A DNA stretch of 64,000 nt. Origin: DATJLY01 sp035532935. Lineage in GTDB: Bacteria; Pseudomonadota; Alphaproteobacteria; ATCC43930; CGMCC-115725. Position 1 is the first letter of the stretch, and each line of letters begins with the position of its first letter. The stretch is from the NCBI GenBank assembly GCA_035532935.1, contig DATKQE010000085.1:62001-126000 (forward strand). The letters run 5' to 3'. Under the pieces are notes generated by a model. It was not told the origin of the DNA, searched no databases, and worked only from the letters and a program-made list of their open reading frames with translations. Below are positions 24,636-33,513 of the stretch, one piece after another. The position numbers and the translations under genes are program-made.

Positions 24636-26816
24636 ATGAGCGACATCGCGGCGGCGCTCGAGCGGGGAAAGCAGGGCGTGGCGGCGTTGACGCAGCCGCG
24701 CAACGTCGTGCTGGTCGGCGCGACCGACCGCGCGGGAAGCTGGGCCGCGCGCGTCTATGCCAATCTCGCGCGCTATGGTTTCGCCGGCGCGATCTATCCC
24801 CTCAATCCGGGCCGCGCCGAAATCTGGGGCCGGAAATGCTATCCCGATTTCCGTGCGCTGCCCGAGCCGCCCGATCATCTCGCCGTGCTGGTGCCGGCGC
24901 CGGCGGTCAACGCGGTACTGCGCGAGGCCGCCGCGTGCGGCGCGCGCAGCGCCACCGTGTTCTCGGCGGGCTTCGGCGAGGCCGGCGACGCCGACGGCAT
25001 CGCGCGGCGCCGCGAGCTCGAAGCGATCGTCGCCGCGACCGGGCTCGCGGTCTCCGGCCCCAATTGCATGGGCAATGTGTGCGGCGCCAGCCGGCTCGTG
25101 ACGCTCACCGACCATCGTCCGATGCAGGTCGGCCCGGGCCCGGTCGCGCTGGTGGGTCAGAGCGGCGGCGTGATGATCTTCACCCAGACCGTGCTCGAAG
25201 AGCGCGGCCATCATTCCGGCTATGTCATCACCAGCGGCAACGAGCTCGGCCTCGGCACCGCCGACTACATCGCCTTCTTCGCCGCCGATCCCGCGATCCG
25301 CATCATCCTCTGCTATGTCGAGGCGGTGGCGCATCCCGACAAGTTCGCCGCCGCCTGCGCACTCGCGGCCGCTTCGGGCAAGCCCGTCATCGTCCACAAG
25401 CTCGGCCGGTCCGAGGCCGGCAAAGCGGCCGCCATGGCCCATACCGGCTCGCTCGCCGGCAGCGCCGAGGTGTTCGACGCGGTCGCCGGCGAGCTTGGCG
25501 TCATCCGCGTCGATACGCTCGACGATGCCGTGGAGATCATCGAGCTGATGCTGCATACCGGCGCGCCGCGGGGAAGGCGGCTCGGCGCGATCACGCTCTC
25601 GGGCGCCTATCGCGGCCTGCTGCTCGACGCGGCCGAGCGCAACCGGCTCGTCTTTCCCGCGCTGGCGCCGGCGACGGACGCGCGGCTGCGGTCGCTGCTC
25701 TCGGTCGGCTCGCTGGTCGGCAATCCGCTCGACGGCGGCTTCGGCGTGCTGTCGAGCGCGGAGACCTATCTCGCCTGCGTCGAGGCGCTCGACCGCGACC
25801 CGAACATCGACCTGCTGCTGCTGCAGGAGGAGCTGCCGCGCGTGGCGGGCGCCGAGCGCACCGAGGCCTATCTGCGCGCCGTCGAGCAATACGCGGCGAC
25901 GCGCGCGGCAAAGCCGATCGCCTTCGTCTCGGTGTTGAGCCACAGCCAGAGCGACTACAGCCGCGGCCTGCGCGCGGCGCTGCCGCATCTTTCCTTCCTC
26001 AACGAATCCGACAAGGCGTTGCGCATCATCGACCGCGCTGTCCGCCGCGACGAGCTGCGCTGGAATGCGCCGGAGCCGGCGGCAAGCGGCGCCGTGCCCG
26101 ACGCGAACGCGCTCGCCCGGCTGCGGGCGCTGGCGCGGGACAGCGCGGCGCCGCTGGCCCTGAGCGAGCCGCGCTCGAAGGAGCTGCTGCGCCTCTATGG
26201 TATCGCCACGCCGCCGGAAATTCTGGCGGTCTCGCCCGCGGCGGCGGTACGGGCGGCGGACGCGATCGGCTATCCGGTGGTGCTCAAGGCGGTGTCGGAA
26301 GCGGTTCAGCACAAATCCGAGGTCGGCGGCGTCGTGCTCGGCCTCGACGACGCGGCAGCGGTGACCGCCGCCTGGGACCGGATCGTCGCCAATCTCGATG
26401 CGCATGGCCTCGCCCGGACGCTCGAGGGGATGCTGGTGGGCCGGCACGTCGCGGGCGGCGTCGAGCTGGCGCTCGGCCTGCATCGCGATCCCGAGATGGG
26501 GCTCGTGGTCATGGCCGGCGCCGGCGGCGTGCTGCTCGAGCTGATGCGCGACGTCGCCTTTGCGCGCCCGCCCTTGAGCGCCGCGCGGGCGCGATCGCTC
26601 ATCGCCGCGACACGGGCCGCGCGGCTCATCGCGGGCTATCGCGGCGCGCCGCCTTGCGATGTCGATGCGGTCGTGGCGGCGCTGGTGGCGCTGGGCCGGA
26701 TCGCGGTCGATCTCGGCGACACCGTCGCGTCAATCGACCTCAATCCCTTCGTCGCCTTGCCGCAGGGCCAGGGCGGCCTGGCGCTCGATGCGCTGGTGGT
26801 GCTGCAGGCCGGTTAG
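24636..26816 (+). CDS. NDP-forming acyl-CoA synthetase (FerA/ACD-like; putative hydroxycinnamate-CoA ligase)
   Basis: A 726-residue single-chain ADP-forming CoA ligase. Order: CoA-binding Rossmann domain (about 20-125, V-L-V-G-A-T-D), succinyl-CoA-ligase-like domains (about 150-480, with G-Q-S-G-G-V-M and the phospho-His loop region H-T-G-S-L-A-G-S), and an ATP-grasp domain (about 510-720, Y-P-V-V-L-K-A and H-K-S-E-V-G-G-V). Its position divergent from the hydroxycinnamoyl-CoA hydratase/lyase reproduces the ferA-ferB pairing, in which an ADP-forming ligase activates ferulate. Activation of ferulate or p-coumarate is inferred from this context. Start ATG 24636 is in the usual position relative to the Rossmann strand. 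Confidence 0.87.
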   Translation: MSDIAAALERGKQGVAALTQPRNVVLVGATDRAGSWAARVYANLARYGFAGAIYPLNPGRAEIWGRKCYPDFRALPEPPDHLAVLVPAPAVNAVLREAAACGARSATVFSAGFGEAGDADGIARRRELEAIVAATGLAVSGPNCMGNVCGASRLVTLTDHRPMQVGPGPVALVGQSGGVMIFTQTVLEERGHHSGYVITSGNELGLGTADYIAFFAADPAIRIILCYVEAVAHPDKFAAACALAAASGKPVIVHKLGRSEAGKAAAMAHTGSLAGSAEVFDAVAGELGVIRVDTLDDAVEIIELMLHTGAPRGRRLGAITLSGAYRGLLLDAAERNRLVFPALAPATDARLRSLLSVGSLVGNPLDGGFGVLSSAETYLACVEALDRDPNIDLLLLQEELPRVAGAERTEAYLRAVEQYAATRAAKPIAFVSVLSHSQSDYSRGLRAALPHLSFLNESDKALRIIDRAVRRDELRWNAPEPAASGAVPDANALARLRALARDSAAPLALSEPRSKELLRLYGIATPPEILAVSPAAAVRAADAIGYPVVLKAVSEAVQHKSEVGGVVLGLDDAAAVTAAWDRIVANLDAHGLARTLEGMLVGRHVAGGVELALGLHRDPEMGLVVMAGAGGVLLELMRDVAFARPPLSAARARSLIAATRAARLIAGYRGAPPCDVDAVVAALVALGRIAVDLGDTVASIDLNPFVALPQGQGGLALDALVVLQAG

Positions 26817-26950
26817 GCCGAGACGCATCCCGGACGATGCTGCGAGCGCTGATCGCCGCTTTTTCGGCGCAGCCGGATCACAACGTTGCATCCGGAAGGA
26901 TCGCCGCGCTCCTTCGCCACGAACGCGGCGTTCTGCGTGGCCCTTTCGAT

Positions 26951-27250
26951 CTAGGGCGTCGGGACCTCGGCCGCCAGCCTGCTGAATTCCTCGGGCGTGA
27001 AGGCCCGCACCGTCGTCGTGCGCGCATTGCCCGTCGCCGCGATGGCGGCTGCGAGCTTCAACATTGCCTCGCCGCTGGGCATATCAACGGTGGCGACGAT
27101 ATCGTATTGGCCGGTCGTCACGTAGGCGCTGATCATCCTTCCGCCTAATTTCTCGGCCATGCTTTTGGCGGCCTGATAGCGCTTGCCGGAATCTTTTGCG
27201 GCTCGGGCGCCTTGGTCGGTCCAATTGAGGAAGCAGACGAATGTGGCCAT
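26951..27250 (-). CDS. GYD domain protein
   Basis: A 99-residue protein matching GYD-family proteins: V-C-F-L-N-W-T-D-Q-G, A-Y-V-T-T-G-Q-Y-D-I-V-A-T-V-D, and T-T-T-V-R-A-F-T-P-E-E-F. These are ferredoxin-fold (dimeric alpha/beta-barrel-like) proteins of unknown function, often near catabolic genes. GGGAGG lies upstream of the ATG. The roughly 190-base stretch upstream (27251-27442) is AT-richer than its surroundings and shows no convincing gene. Confidence 0.85.
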   Translation of the reverse strand: MATFVCFLNWTDQGARAAKDSGKRYQAAKSMAEKLGGRMISAYVTTGQYDIVATVDMPSGEAMLKLAAAIAATGNARTTTVRAFTPEEFSRLAAEVPTP

Positions 27251-27442
27251 GAATACCTCCCTGTATGAGTGCATACGCAAAGATTCTGCGATGTTCGGGA
27301 AGCAACGCATCACCGTATAACGGCTCAATGCTGCAGGCAAGCCGCGGTCGTTAATATCGGCTCACGTCCGACGCTGCCTTGTTATTATGCAACTACAATT
27401 GTCTCTGATCTTGCTTTATTCACGGCTCGTCGCGACATCTGT

Positions 27443-28324
27443 TCATCGCGTCGGCGGCGGCGATCTCGGTGTGTCGATGCCCGCGGCCGACGCGGCGACG
27501 AGGTCGAGGAGCGCCGCGGTGAGCTTGCCCTCGGGCTGCGCGAGCGCCTCGAGCACGCTGAAATGATCGTGGCCGTCGAGCACGAGGAGGCGCGATGCGA
27601 GCCCGCGCGCGACGCAGGCGGCGTGATAGTCGGCCGATTGTCGCCGCAGCTCGGGCAGCTCCGCCCCGCCGACGGCGATGACCGAGGGCGGCGCCATCGC
27701 GGGGATGTGCGCGATCGGGCTGTTGCGTTGCGCCTCGGCTTCGTCGAGCCCGACCTTGTCGTTGAGTGCGCCGAGCCGGATCGGCTCGAGATCATAGAGG
27801 CCGCTGATCGGCAGGACGCCGGTCACGCCGGGCTCGCCCATGACCATCGCCGCAAGATGGCCGCCCGCCGAATGGCCCGCGACGACGAGTCCGCTGCGCG
27901 CCGCGCCGAGCTCGCCCAGCCGGAAGCGCAGCCAGGCGAGCGCCGCCTTGATTTCCGCGACGATGCCGTCCATGCGGATCGCGGGCGCAAGGGTGTACTC
28001 GATCATGGCGACATTGACGAAGCGGGCGAGCGGGCCGGCGGCGATGCAGCCGTAATTCTCCTTGTCGGACATCTGCCAATAGCCGCCGTGGATGAAGGCG
28101 AGGGTCGGCCGCTCGGCGCGCCCGCAGGGAAAGAAGTCGATGCGGTGCCGCGCCCCGTCGCCATAGCGAAGATCGAGCCGCGCCTTCACACCGGCCGCGA
28201 GCGAACGGGTGCGGGCGGTCCATTCGGCGAGATAGCGGTCGCGCCGCTCGATGCCCACCGCGGCCCCGTTGTTGTAGGCCGCGTCGAGCGTCTTCCGGTC
28301 CATTCCGCGATAGAGCACGGGCAT
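27443..28324 (-). CDS. Alpha/beta hydrolase, kynurenine formamidase-like
   Basis: A 293-residue serine hydrolase. It has the H-G-G-Y-W oxyanion motif (near residue 92), the nucleophile elbow G-H-S-A-G-G and a C-terminal D-G-H-D-H-F catalytic His. H-G-G-Y-W is typical of arylformamidases (N-formylkynurenine hydrolysis) and related esterases. In this cluster of aromatic genes it could instead hydrolyse an ester or a ring-cleavage product. No other tryptophan-degradation gene is nearby. Its N-terminus is preceded by the PAS_5 remnant. Confidence 0.82.
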   Translation of the reverse strand: MPVLYRGMDRKTLDAAYNNGAAVGIERRDRYLAEWTARTRSLAAGVKARLDLRYGDGARHRIDFFPCGRAERPTLAFIHGGYWQMSDKENYGCIAAGPLARFVNVAMIEYTLAPAIRMDGIVAEIKAALAWLRFRLGELGAARSGLVVAGHSAGGHLAAMVMGEPGVTGVLPISGLYDLEPIRLGALNDKVGLDEAEAQRNSPIAHIPAMAPPSVIAVGGAELPELRRQSADYHAACVARGLASRLLVLDGHDHFSVLEALAQPEGKLTAALLDLVAASAAGIDTPRSPPPTR

Positions 28325-28345
28325 TCTCCCTGGCGATGGCGGCGG

Positions 28346-28595
28346 CTACAGCGGGAACCGCACGCCGCCGAGAATGATGTTCACGCTCTCGCCGTCGGAC
28401 GAGAGCGGCAGGAAACACGCATCGAAGTCGCGATAGCTCTTGTCCTCGTGCCGATGCGCCTTGCCGGCGCGGAATTTCGGCGCACGTTCGGTCGCGATGG
28501 CTTCGACAACCGGGGGCGGCCGGCGGCTTCGATGTTATACATGATGATATGAGGCAGCAGCCTTGGGATCTGCGTCGGATCGAATTTGCCGCGCG
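28346..28595 (-). pseudogene. Degraded PAS_5-family protein
   Basis: Two pieces of one protein family are readable in different frames. The upstream piece has R-G-K-F-D-P-T-Q-I-P-R-L-L-P-H-I, the N-terminal signature of PAS_5 proteins. The downstream piece, about 52 codons ending at the TAG at 28346, has F-L-P-L-S-S-D-G-E-S-V-N-I-I-L-G-G, the C-terminal signature. About 60 residues of the middle are missing and the frame shifts between them. The front of the remnant abuts the end of the extradiol dioxygenase gene. Confidence 0.65.
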
Positions 28596-29651
28596 TCAGG
28601 GGTGATAATACGCGAACACGGCGCAGGACACGAACGCGTAGGTCTCGAGGAAGACGCTGCGCTCGGGCTTGCGGCGGCCGAGCGCCTCCATCGCGCCGAG
28701 GAGGCAGAACCAGTTCAAGAGCTCGTGATGGCCGCTGTCCTCGATCGCGTCGGTCGTGGTGCGGCGCCAGGTATCGTAATCGCCTTCGACCAGTGCCTGG
28801 TAAAATCGCTTGTCGGCGGCGACGTCGGGCCAGAGCTGATAATGCTTCTCGGTGAGGAAGGAATGCGACCAGCTCGACGAGGCGACGAGCGCCGCCCGCC
28901 ACGGGCTCGCGGCCATGACCCGCGCGACCGCTGCGCCCACTTCCATGCAGCGGCGCGGATTGGGCGAGGGCGGATCGAGGTCCTTCAAGCGGTCGCGCAT
29001 CGCCAGCGGCAGGCGCAGGCCCTGGGCCGCGTTCACCCGCCGGCCATAGCAGTTGACGTGGAACGGCACGAGCGGATAGTCGAACCCGGTCCGCGCGTCG
29101 TCGAGCAGCAGCACCGTGTTCTTGAACGCGTGCGCGAGATCATGGTGGAGCGGCTTCAGGCCATAGGGCATGTCGATGCCCGCCTCGATCAGCCCGGTGG
29201 CGAGATACTTCCCCGCCGCGCGGTGGCCGCGGACGCAATAGGTGAAATCGACCGGCTCGCCCCACGGGTTCTCGGTGTTGTTGCGCTCCTTCCACGGCTG
29301 GATCGTCTGGTCGTCATAGGCCAGGACCGCGAAAGGCGGGATCAGGTCCTCCTGGAAATTCTCGTGCTGGTCGTCGCCCCAAATGACGACGACATCGGGC
29401 TTGAAGTCGTCGAGCGCGCGCCGCATTTCGGCGAAGTGGCGGCGCAAGATCTGGCGCTGGCGCCCGGCCTCGGCGACGCCGAAATCGTTGCCGAGCTCCG
29501 CGCGCATCGGGGCGGGCCAGCGCGCGGGATCCTTCCATTCTGCCGGCAGGTCGGGATCGGCGAGCGCAAGCTTCAAGCCGAAGGTCCAGCCCTCGTCACG
29601 CCGCAGCATCAGCGGCCGGTGGGTCGTGCCGAGGCCGAGAATCTCCGCCAT
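28596..29651 (-). CDS. Class III extradiol ring-cleavage dioxygenase (LigB superfamily)
   Basis: A 351-residue member of the LigB/protocatechuate 4,5-dioxygenase superfamily, non-haem Fe(II) enzymes that open catecholic rings. It carries the G-T-T-H-R-P and V-V-V-I-W-G-D-D-Q-H-E segments in the first third, V-P-F-H-V-N-C-Y in the middle, and the S-S-S-W-S-H-S-F segment with a catalytic His near residue 240. No separate LigA-type small subunit is adjacent. It lies at the end of a minus-strand run after the LLM, SnoaL-like and FAD monooxygenase genes, as expected for a ring-cleavage step after hydroxylation. Its stop overlaps the PAS_5 remnant. Confidence 0.85.
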   Translation of the reverse strand: MAEILGLGTTHRPLMLRRDEGWTFGLKLALADPDLPAEWKDPARWPAPMRAELGNDFGVAEAGRQRQILRRHFAEMRRALDDFKPDVVVIWGDDQHENFQEDLIPPFAVLAYDDQTIQPWKERNNTENPWGEPVDFTYCVRGHRAAGKYLATGLIEAGIDMPYGLKPLHHDLAHAFKNTVLLLDDARTGFDYPLVPFHVNCYGRRVNAAQGLRLPLAMRDRLKDLDPPSPNPRRCMEVGAAVARVMAASPWRAALVASSSWSHSFLTEKHYQLWPDVAADKRFYQALVEGDYDTWRRTTTDAIEDSGHHELLNWFCLLGAMEALGRRKPERSVFLETYAFVSCAVFAYYHP

Positions 29652-29706
29652 GATCGCGCCCCTTATGGAACCTGCCGCGCGATTGTCGCAGGTCGCGCCG
29701 GACCCT

Positions 29707-30846
29707 TCAATGTCGCGAGCGGCGCAGCCCCGCCTGTTCGAGCCGCGGCATCACGTCCTTTTCCCAGCGCCGCATGCCGTCGAGGAAATCGACCCAGTTG
29801 AGGATCATGCCGTCGATGCCGAGCTCGGCGATCTTTTCGATCTTGGCGACGATCTGATCGGCCGTGCCGACCAGCGGATAGCCGCTCCATCCCGCCTTGA
29901 GGCTGAAGCGGAGCTGCTCGCGCTGCCGCGGCAGGAGGCGGTGCATCTGCCGGCTCTGCACCGCGAGGAGATTGTCGACCGCCGCGTCGTCGCCCTTCTC
30001 GACGACGTAATAATGGAGATAGTCCTCGGCCTCCTTCTGCGTCTCGCGCTGGACGACGGTGCCGTTGCACCAGAGCTGAATCTCGCGCCCGTATTCCTCG
30101 CGCGCCAGGCGGCGATAGGATTCGATATGCGCGCGCGAGCGCTCGAGGTCGTCGGGATCGAAGGTGATGAAGGCCATGTCGGCGTATTTGGCGGCGAAAT
30201 GCTGGCCCTTGCCCGACGAGCCGGCGTTCATCAGCGGCGGGAACGGACGCTGCAGCGGCTTCGGCATCGAGAAGCCCTTGGTCACCCGGAGGTAACGGCC
30301 CTCGTAATCGAATTCCTCCTCGGCCGTCCATAGGAGCTTCATGATCTCGATCCACTCCGCCGCATAGTCATAGCGGGTGTCGTGCTCCATGATCGCGGCG
30401 CCGAACATCTCGAGTTCGGGCGCGAACCAGCCGCAGACGATGTTGAGCGCAAACCGCCCGTTGCTGATGTGATCGACCGTCGTCGCCTGCTTCGCGGCCA
30501 TGATCGGATGCACGGTCGGCACGTGCGAGGTGGTGAAGACGCAGGCGCTCTCTGTCGCCTGGGCAAGCCCCGCGGCCCAGGTGTAGGTCTCGAAATTGCT
30601 GCCGTTGAAATTGGACGCGCCGCCGAACCCCTTCCAGCGCGCGACCGGCACCAGCGCCTCGAAGCCGAGCCGGTCCGCCGCCTGGGCCACCGCCAGCGTG
30701 TTGGGCCAGGTGGTGACGAGCGCCTCCGGCGCCGTGGTGATGGCGCAGCCGTTGCTGACATTGGTGCCGAACGTGCCGAGCTTCATCCGGTTGTCGTTGA
30801 ACAGCGGGTTGGTGGCGCGGCGCGGGTCGGGGCGGTTGCTCATCAT
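29707..30846 (-). CDS. LLM-class flavin-dependent oxidoreductase (luciferase-like monooxygenase)
   Basis: A 379-residue bacterial luciferase-family TIM barrel of the SsuD/RutA/NtaA type. Visible are M-K-L-G-T-F-G near the start, A-D-R-L-G-F-E-A, N-I-V-C-G-W-F-A-P-E and P-P-L-M-N-A-G-S-S-G, in the order seen in FMNH2-dependent monooxygenases, with a C-terminal D-G-M-I-L-N-W-V-D. It needs reduced flavin from a separate reductase; none of the small HpaC type is next to it. Two adjacent ATG codons (30846, 30843) follow GAGG. Substrate is unknown; relatives oxidise sulfonates, pyrimidines, esters or aromatics. Confidence 0.87.
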   Translation of the reverse strand: MMSNRPDPRRATNPLFNDNRMKLGTFGTNVSNGCAITTAPEALVTTWPNTLAVAQAADRLGFEALVPVARWKGFGGASNFNGSNFETYTWAAGLAQATESACVFTTSHVPTVHPIMAAKQATTVDHISNGRFALNIVCGWFAPELEMFGAAIMEHDTRYDYAAEWIEIMKLLWTAEEEFDYEGRYLRVTKGFSMPKPLQRPFPPLMNAGSSGKGQHFAAKYADMAFITFDPDDLERSRAHIESYRRLAREEYGREIQLWCNGTVVQRETQKEAEDYLHYYVVEKGDDAAVDNLLAVQSRQMHRLLPRQREQLRFSLKAGWSGYPLVGTADQIVAKIEKIAELGIDGMILNWVDFLDGMRRWEKDVMPRLEQAGLRRSRH

Positions 30847-30863
30847 CACCTCGTTGCGGCGGT

Positions 30864-31304
30864 TCAGTGCTCGCCCGCGCGCTGGAACAGCCGCTTCACC
30901 TCGCGGCGCGCGAACCGCCAGCCCGAAGGCGTGCGCACGAAGCTGTCGTGCCACTCGCCGAGGCTGAAGGGCGGGCCGAATGGCAGCGGCAGGCTCGGCG
31001 TGGCGGTGCCGGGATCGTGGTTGAAGGCGATGTAATAGGTCACGCCCGCGGCCGTGCGCTCGTCTTGCACGTCGATGCGGATGTTCGAGGTGAAATGCCG
31101 GATCACCGTCGTGCCCGAGCCGCGGCTGAAGGACTGCAGCAGCTCGGCACGCCCGGTATAGGGCTTGCCGCCGCGAATCCAGGTGCCGTCGGCGGTGAAG
31201 AGATCGACCGCCTCGGCATGCTCGCCGTGATCGCTGTGGTGGGTGAGCCGGACCACGAGTTCGCGGCATTCCTCCCGAATGAGGCGCGTCTCGTTCGCAT
31301 CCAT
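30864..31304 (-). CDS. SnoaL/NTF2-like family protein
   Basis: A 146-residue cone-shaped NTF2-fold protein: N-terminal helices, F-T-A-D-G-T-W-I-R-G-G, R-A-E-L-L-Q-S-F, then H-F-T-S-N-I-R-I and G-W-R-F-A-R-R-E-V-K. Members act as small hydratases, cyclases, isomerases, or as beta subunits of ring-hydroxylating dioxygenases. With a reductase but no Rieske alpha subunit in the cluster, the beta-subunit role is not supported. The start has AGGAG upstream and the gene is 17 bases from the LLM gene, so it is co-transcribed. Confidence 0.82.
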   Translation of the reverse strand: MDANETRLIREECRELVVRLTHHSDHGEHAEAVDLFTADGTWIRGGKPYTGRAELLQSFSRGSGTTVIRHFTSNIRIDVQDERTAAGVTYYIAFNHDPGTATPSLPLPFGPPFSLGEWHDSFVRTPSGWRFARREVKRLFQRAGEH

Positions 31305-31386
31305 CTCGTTCTCCTGCGGTCGCCGCCGCGAAGTCTGGCACGCGGCCGGGGGCGACGCAATCGCGCGCGCCGCCGCAGCGCGACGC

Positions 31387-32592
31387 TCAACCCGCGAAGC
31401 GGGCCTCGGCCGCGACGTCGTAGGTGTAGAGCCAATCGGCCTGGAACACGGTACGGTCGATGCCGAGCCGGCCGCGCAGCGCGATCTTGGCGTTGCGCTT
31501 GAGGCGCGCCCAGGGCGAGGCGAGGTGGTTCTCCTTGGCGCGGGCGCGCGAGCCGAGCACAGTCTTGTGCGCGCGCGGCATGCGCAGCCGCTGGTATTCC
31601 TGAAGCGCGCGGCCGAGATCGTCCGGCATCGCCGCGATCGCGGCGGCAAGGATGTAGCCGTCCTCGATCGCCATGCACGCGCCCTGGCCGAGATAGGGCA
31701 GCATCGCATGCGCGGAATCGCCGAGCAGCGTCGCCCGCCCCTGGCTCCAATGCGCCGGCGGATCGCGGTCGTAGAGCGCCCATTTGTAGTAATGGTCGGC
31801 GCATTCGAAGAGCCGCAGCAGCGGCTCGTGCCATCGCGCATAGGTCTTCAGCACCTCGGCGCGGTCGCATTCGTGCGTCCAGGATTCCTCGGTCCAGGCG
31901 TCGCTGTCGAAATGGGCGACGAAATTGACCATCTCGCCGCGCCGGACGAGGTAATGCACGACGTGCCCGTGCGGCCCCATGTACATCGTGCCGTCGCTCG
32001 CGATGAGCCCGCGCGGCACGGCGTCGAACGGCACCAGGCCGCGCCAGCACACGCAGCCGGTGAAGCGCGGCGCCTCGGGTCCGAACAGGCTGGTGCGCAC
32101 GGCCGAGCGGATGCCGTCGGCGCCGACGACGACATCGGCCTCGATCGTGCTGCCGTCGGCAAAGAACGCGCGGGCGGAATTGCCGCCCGGCTCGACCGCG
32201 ACGCAGCGCGCGCCGAGACGGAAGACGCGATCGGGGAGCGGCCGCGACAGCACCTCGAGCAGATCGGCGCGATGCAGCGTCAGGTGCGGGGCGCCGAACT
32301 GGGCGCTGAACCGGCCCTTGCGCGCCTGGCGCGAGATGACGTGGCCGTTGCGCCAGTTGCGGATGACCTGGAAATCGGACTCGAAGCCGATCGCCGCGAC
32401 CTCCTGTTCCAGGCCCAGTGCGCGAAACGCCTTGATCGCGTTGGGGCTGAGATTGAGGCCGGCGCCGATCTCGCTCAGCTTCGACGATTGCTCATAGACC
32501 TCGACCTCGACACCGCGCCGATGGAGCGCGACCGCCGCGGCAAGGCCGCCGATGCCGGCGCCGATGATGGCGACACGTGGTGTCCGTGGCAT
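31387..32592 (-). CDS. FAD-dependent aromatic monooxygenase (salicylate hydroxylase-like)
   Basis: A 401-residue single-component flavoprotein hydroxylase. It has the FAD-binding G-A-G-I-G-G-L at residues 11-17, the D-G motif V-G-A-D-G-I-R-S near residue 160, and G-D-S-A-H-A-M-L-P near residue 290. It groups by sequence with salicylate 1-hydroxylase, 3-hydroxybenzoate 6-hydroxylase and 6-hydroxynicotinate 3-monooxygenase. It would use NAD(P)H and O2 to hydroxylate (perhaps decarboxylate) a phenolic acid, supplying the ring-cleavage dioxygenase of the same transcript. It is divergent from the SDR gene; the gap holds a TAGGCT hexamer at 32638-32643 without a convincing -35. Confidence 0.88.
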   Translation of the reverse strand: MPRTPRVAIIGAGIGGLAAAVALHRRGVEVEVYEQSSKLSEIGAGLNLSPNAIKAFRALGLEQEVAAIGFESDFQVIRNWRNGHVISRQARKGRFSAQFGAPHLTLHRADLLEVLSRPLPDRVFRLGARCVAVEPGGNSARAFFADGSTIEADVVVGADGIRSAVRTSLFGPEAPRFTGCVCWRGLVPFDAVPRGLIASDGTMYMGPHGHVVHYLVRRGEMVNFVAHFDSDAWTEESWTHECDRAEVLKTYARWHEPLLRLFECADHYYKWALYDRDPPAHWSQGRATLLGDSAHAMLPYLGQGACMAIEDGYILAAAIAAMPDDLGRALQEYQRLRMPRAHKTVLGSRARAKENHLASPWARLKRNAKIALRGRLGIDRTVFQADWLYTYDVAAEARFAG

Positions 32593-32688
32593 TCCGTCCC
32601 CTGGCGGTTCGTTCTGATCTCTTGCGGTAATAGAGCTTAGGCTGCTTTGATGGGCAAGAGGGTGAACATTCGACCGAGGGAGAACGAA

Positions 32689-33456
32689 ATGACCGGGAGA
32701 CTCGAAGGCCGCGTCGCGATCGTCACGGGCGGCGGACACGGCATCGGCAAGGCCTATGCCCGCGGCCTCGCCGCCGAAGGGGCGAGCGTCGTCATCGCCG
32801 AGATCGACGGCGCGGCGGCGAACGCGGTGGCGGGCGCGCTGGTGCAGGAGGGCTTCAAGGCGATCGCGGTCGAGACCGACGTGTCGCGCTGGGACAGCGT
32901 CGCGGCGATGGCGAAGCGCACGCTCGACGCCTTCGGGCATATCGAAATTCTGGTGAATAATGCAGCCATCTTCGCCACCGTGCCGATGTCGCGTGCGCCC
33001 TTCGACGAGATCGATCCGGCCGAATGGGACCGCATGATGTCGGTCAATCTCAAGGGCACGTGGTTTGCCTGCCGCGCGGTCATGCCGCAGATGAAGCAGC
33101 AGGGCTATGGCAAGATCATCAATATCAGCTCGGGCACCGCGCTCAAGGGCAGCGCCAGCCGCATCCATTACGTGACCTCGAAGGCCGGCATTCTGGGCTT
33201 CACCCGCACGCTCGCGCGCGAGGTCGGCGGCCACGGCATCTGCGTCAACTGCGTCGCCCCGGGCAGCACGCTGAGCGAAGTCGCCCCCGATGCCGACACG
33301 CTCAAGATGCGCAACGCCGCCACGTCGGATCGCGCGCTGCGGCGGGTCGAGAAGCCCGAGGACCTGGTCGGCGCGATCCTGTTCTTCGCCTCGTCCGACA
33401 GCGATTTCGTCACCGGCCAGACGCTGGTCGTGGACGGCGGCTCGAGCATGCATTGA
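32689..33456 (+). CDS. Short-chain dehydrogenase/reductase
   Basis: A 255-residue classical SDR. The cofactor motif T-G-G-G-H-G-I-G is at residues 13-20, N-N-A-A follows near 88, the catalytic Ser is in I-N-I-S-S-G, and Y-x-x-x-K appears as Y-V-T-S-K. An Asp-like acidic residue after the second strand (A-E-I-D) suggests NAD rather than NADP. GAGGGAG lies upstream of the ATG. It may oxidise a dihydrodiol or an alcohol intermediate of the aromatic pathway; sequence alone does not identify the substrate. The reductase gene follows 57 bases later on the same strand. Confidence 0.9.
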   Translation: MTGRLEGRVAIVTGGGHGIGKAYARGLAAEGASVVIAEIDGAAANAVAGALVQEGFKAIAVETDVSRWDSVAAMAKRTLDAFGHIEILVNNAAIFATVPMSRAPFDEIDPAEWDRMMSVNLKGTWFACRAVMPQMKQQGYGKIINISSGTALKGSASRIHYVTSKAGILGFTRTLAREVGGHGICVNCVAPGSTLSEVAPDADTLKMRNAATSDRALRRVEKPEDLVGAILFFASSDSDFVTGQTLVVDGGSSMH

Positions 33457-33513
33457 GCGGCCAGGCCGCGCGATCTATCATCATCGGTCGGAAGGCGCGG
33501 CGAGGAGCGGGAC

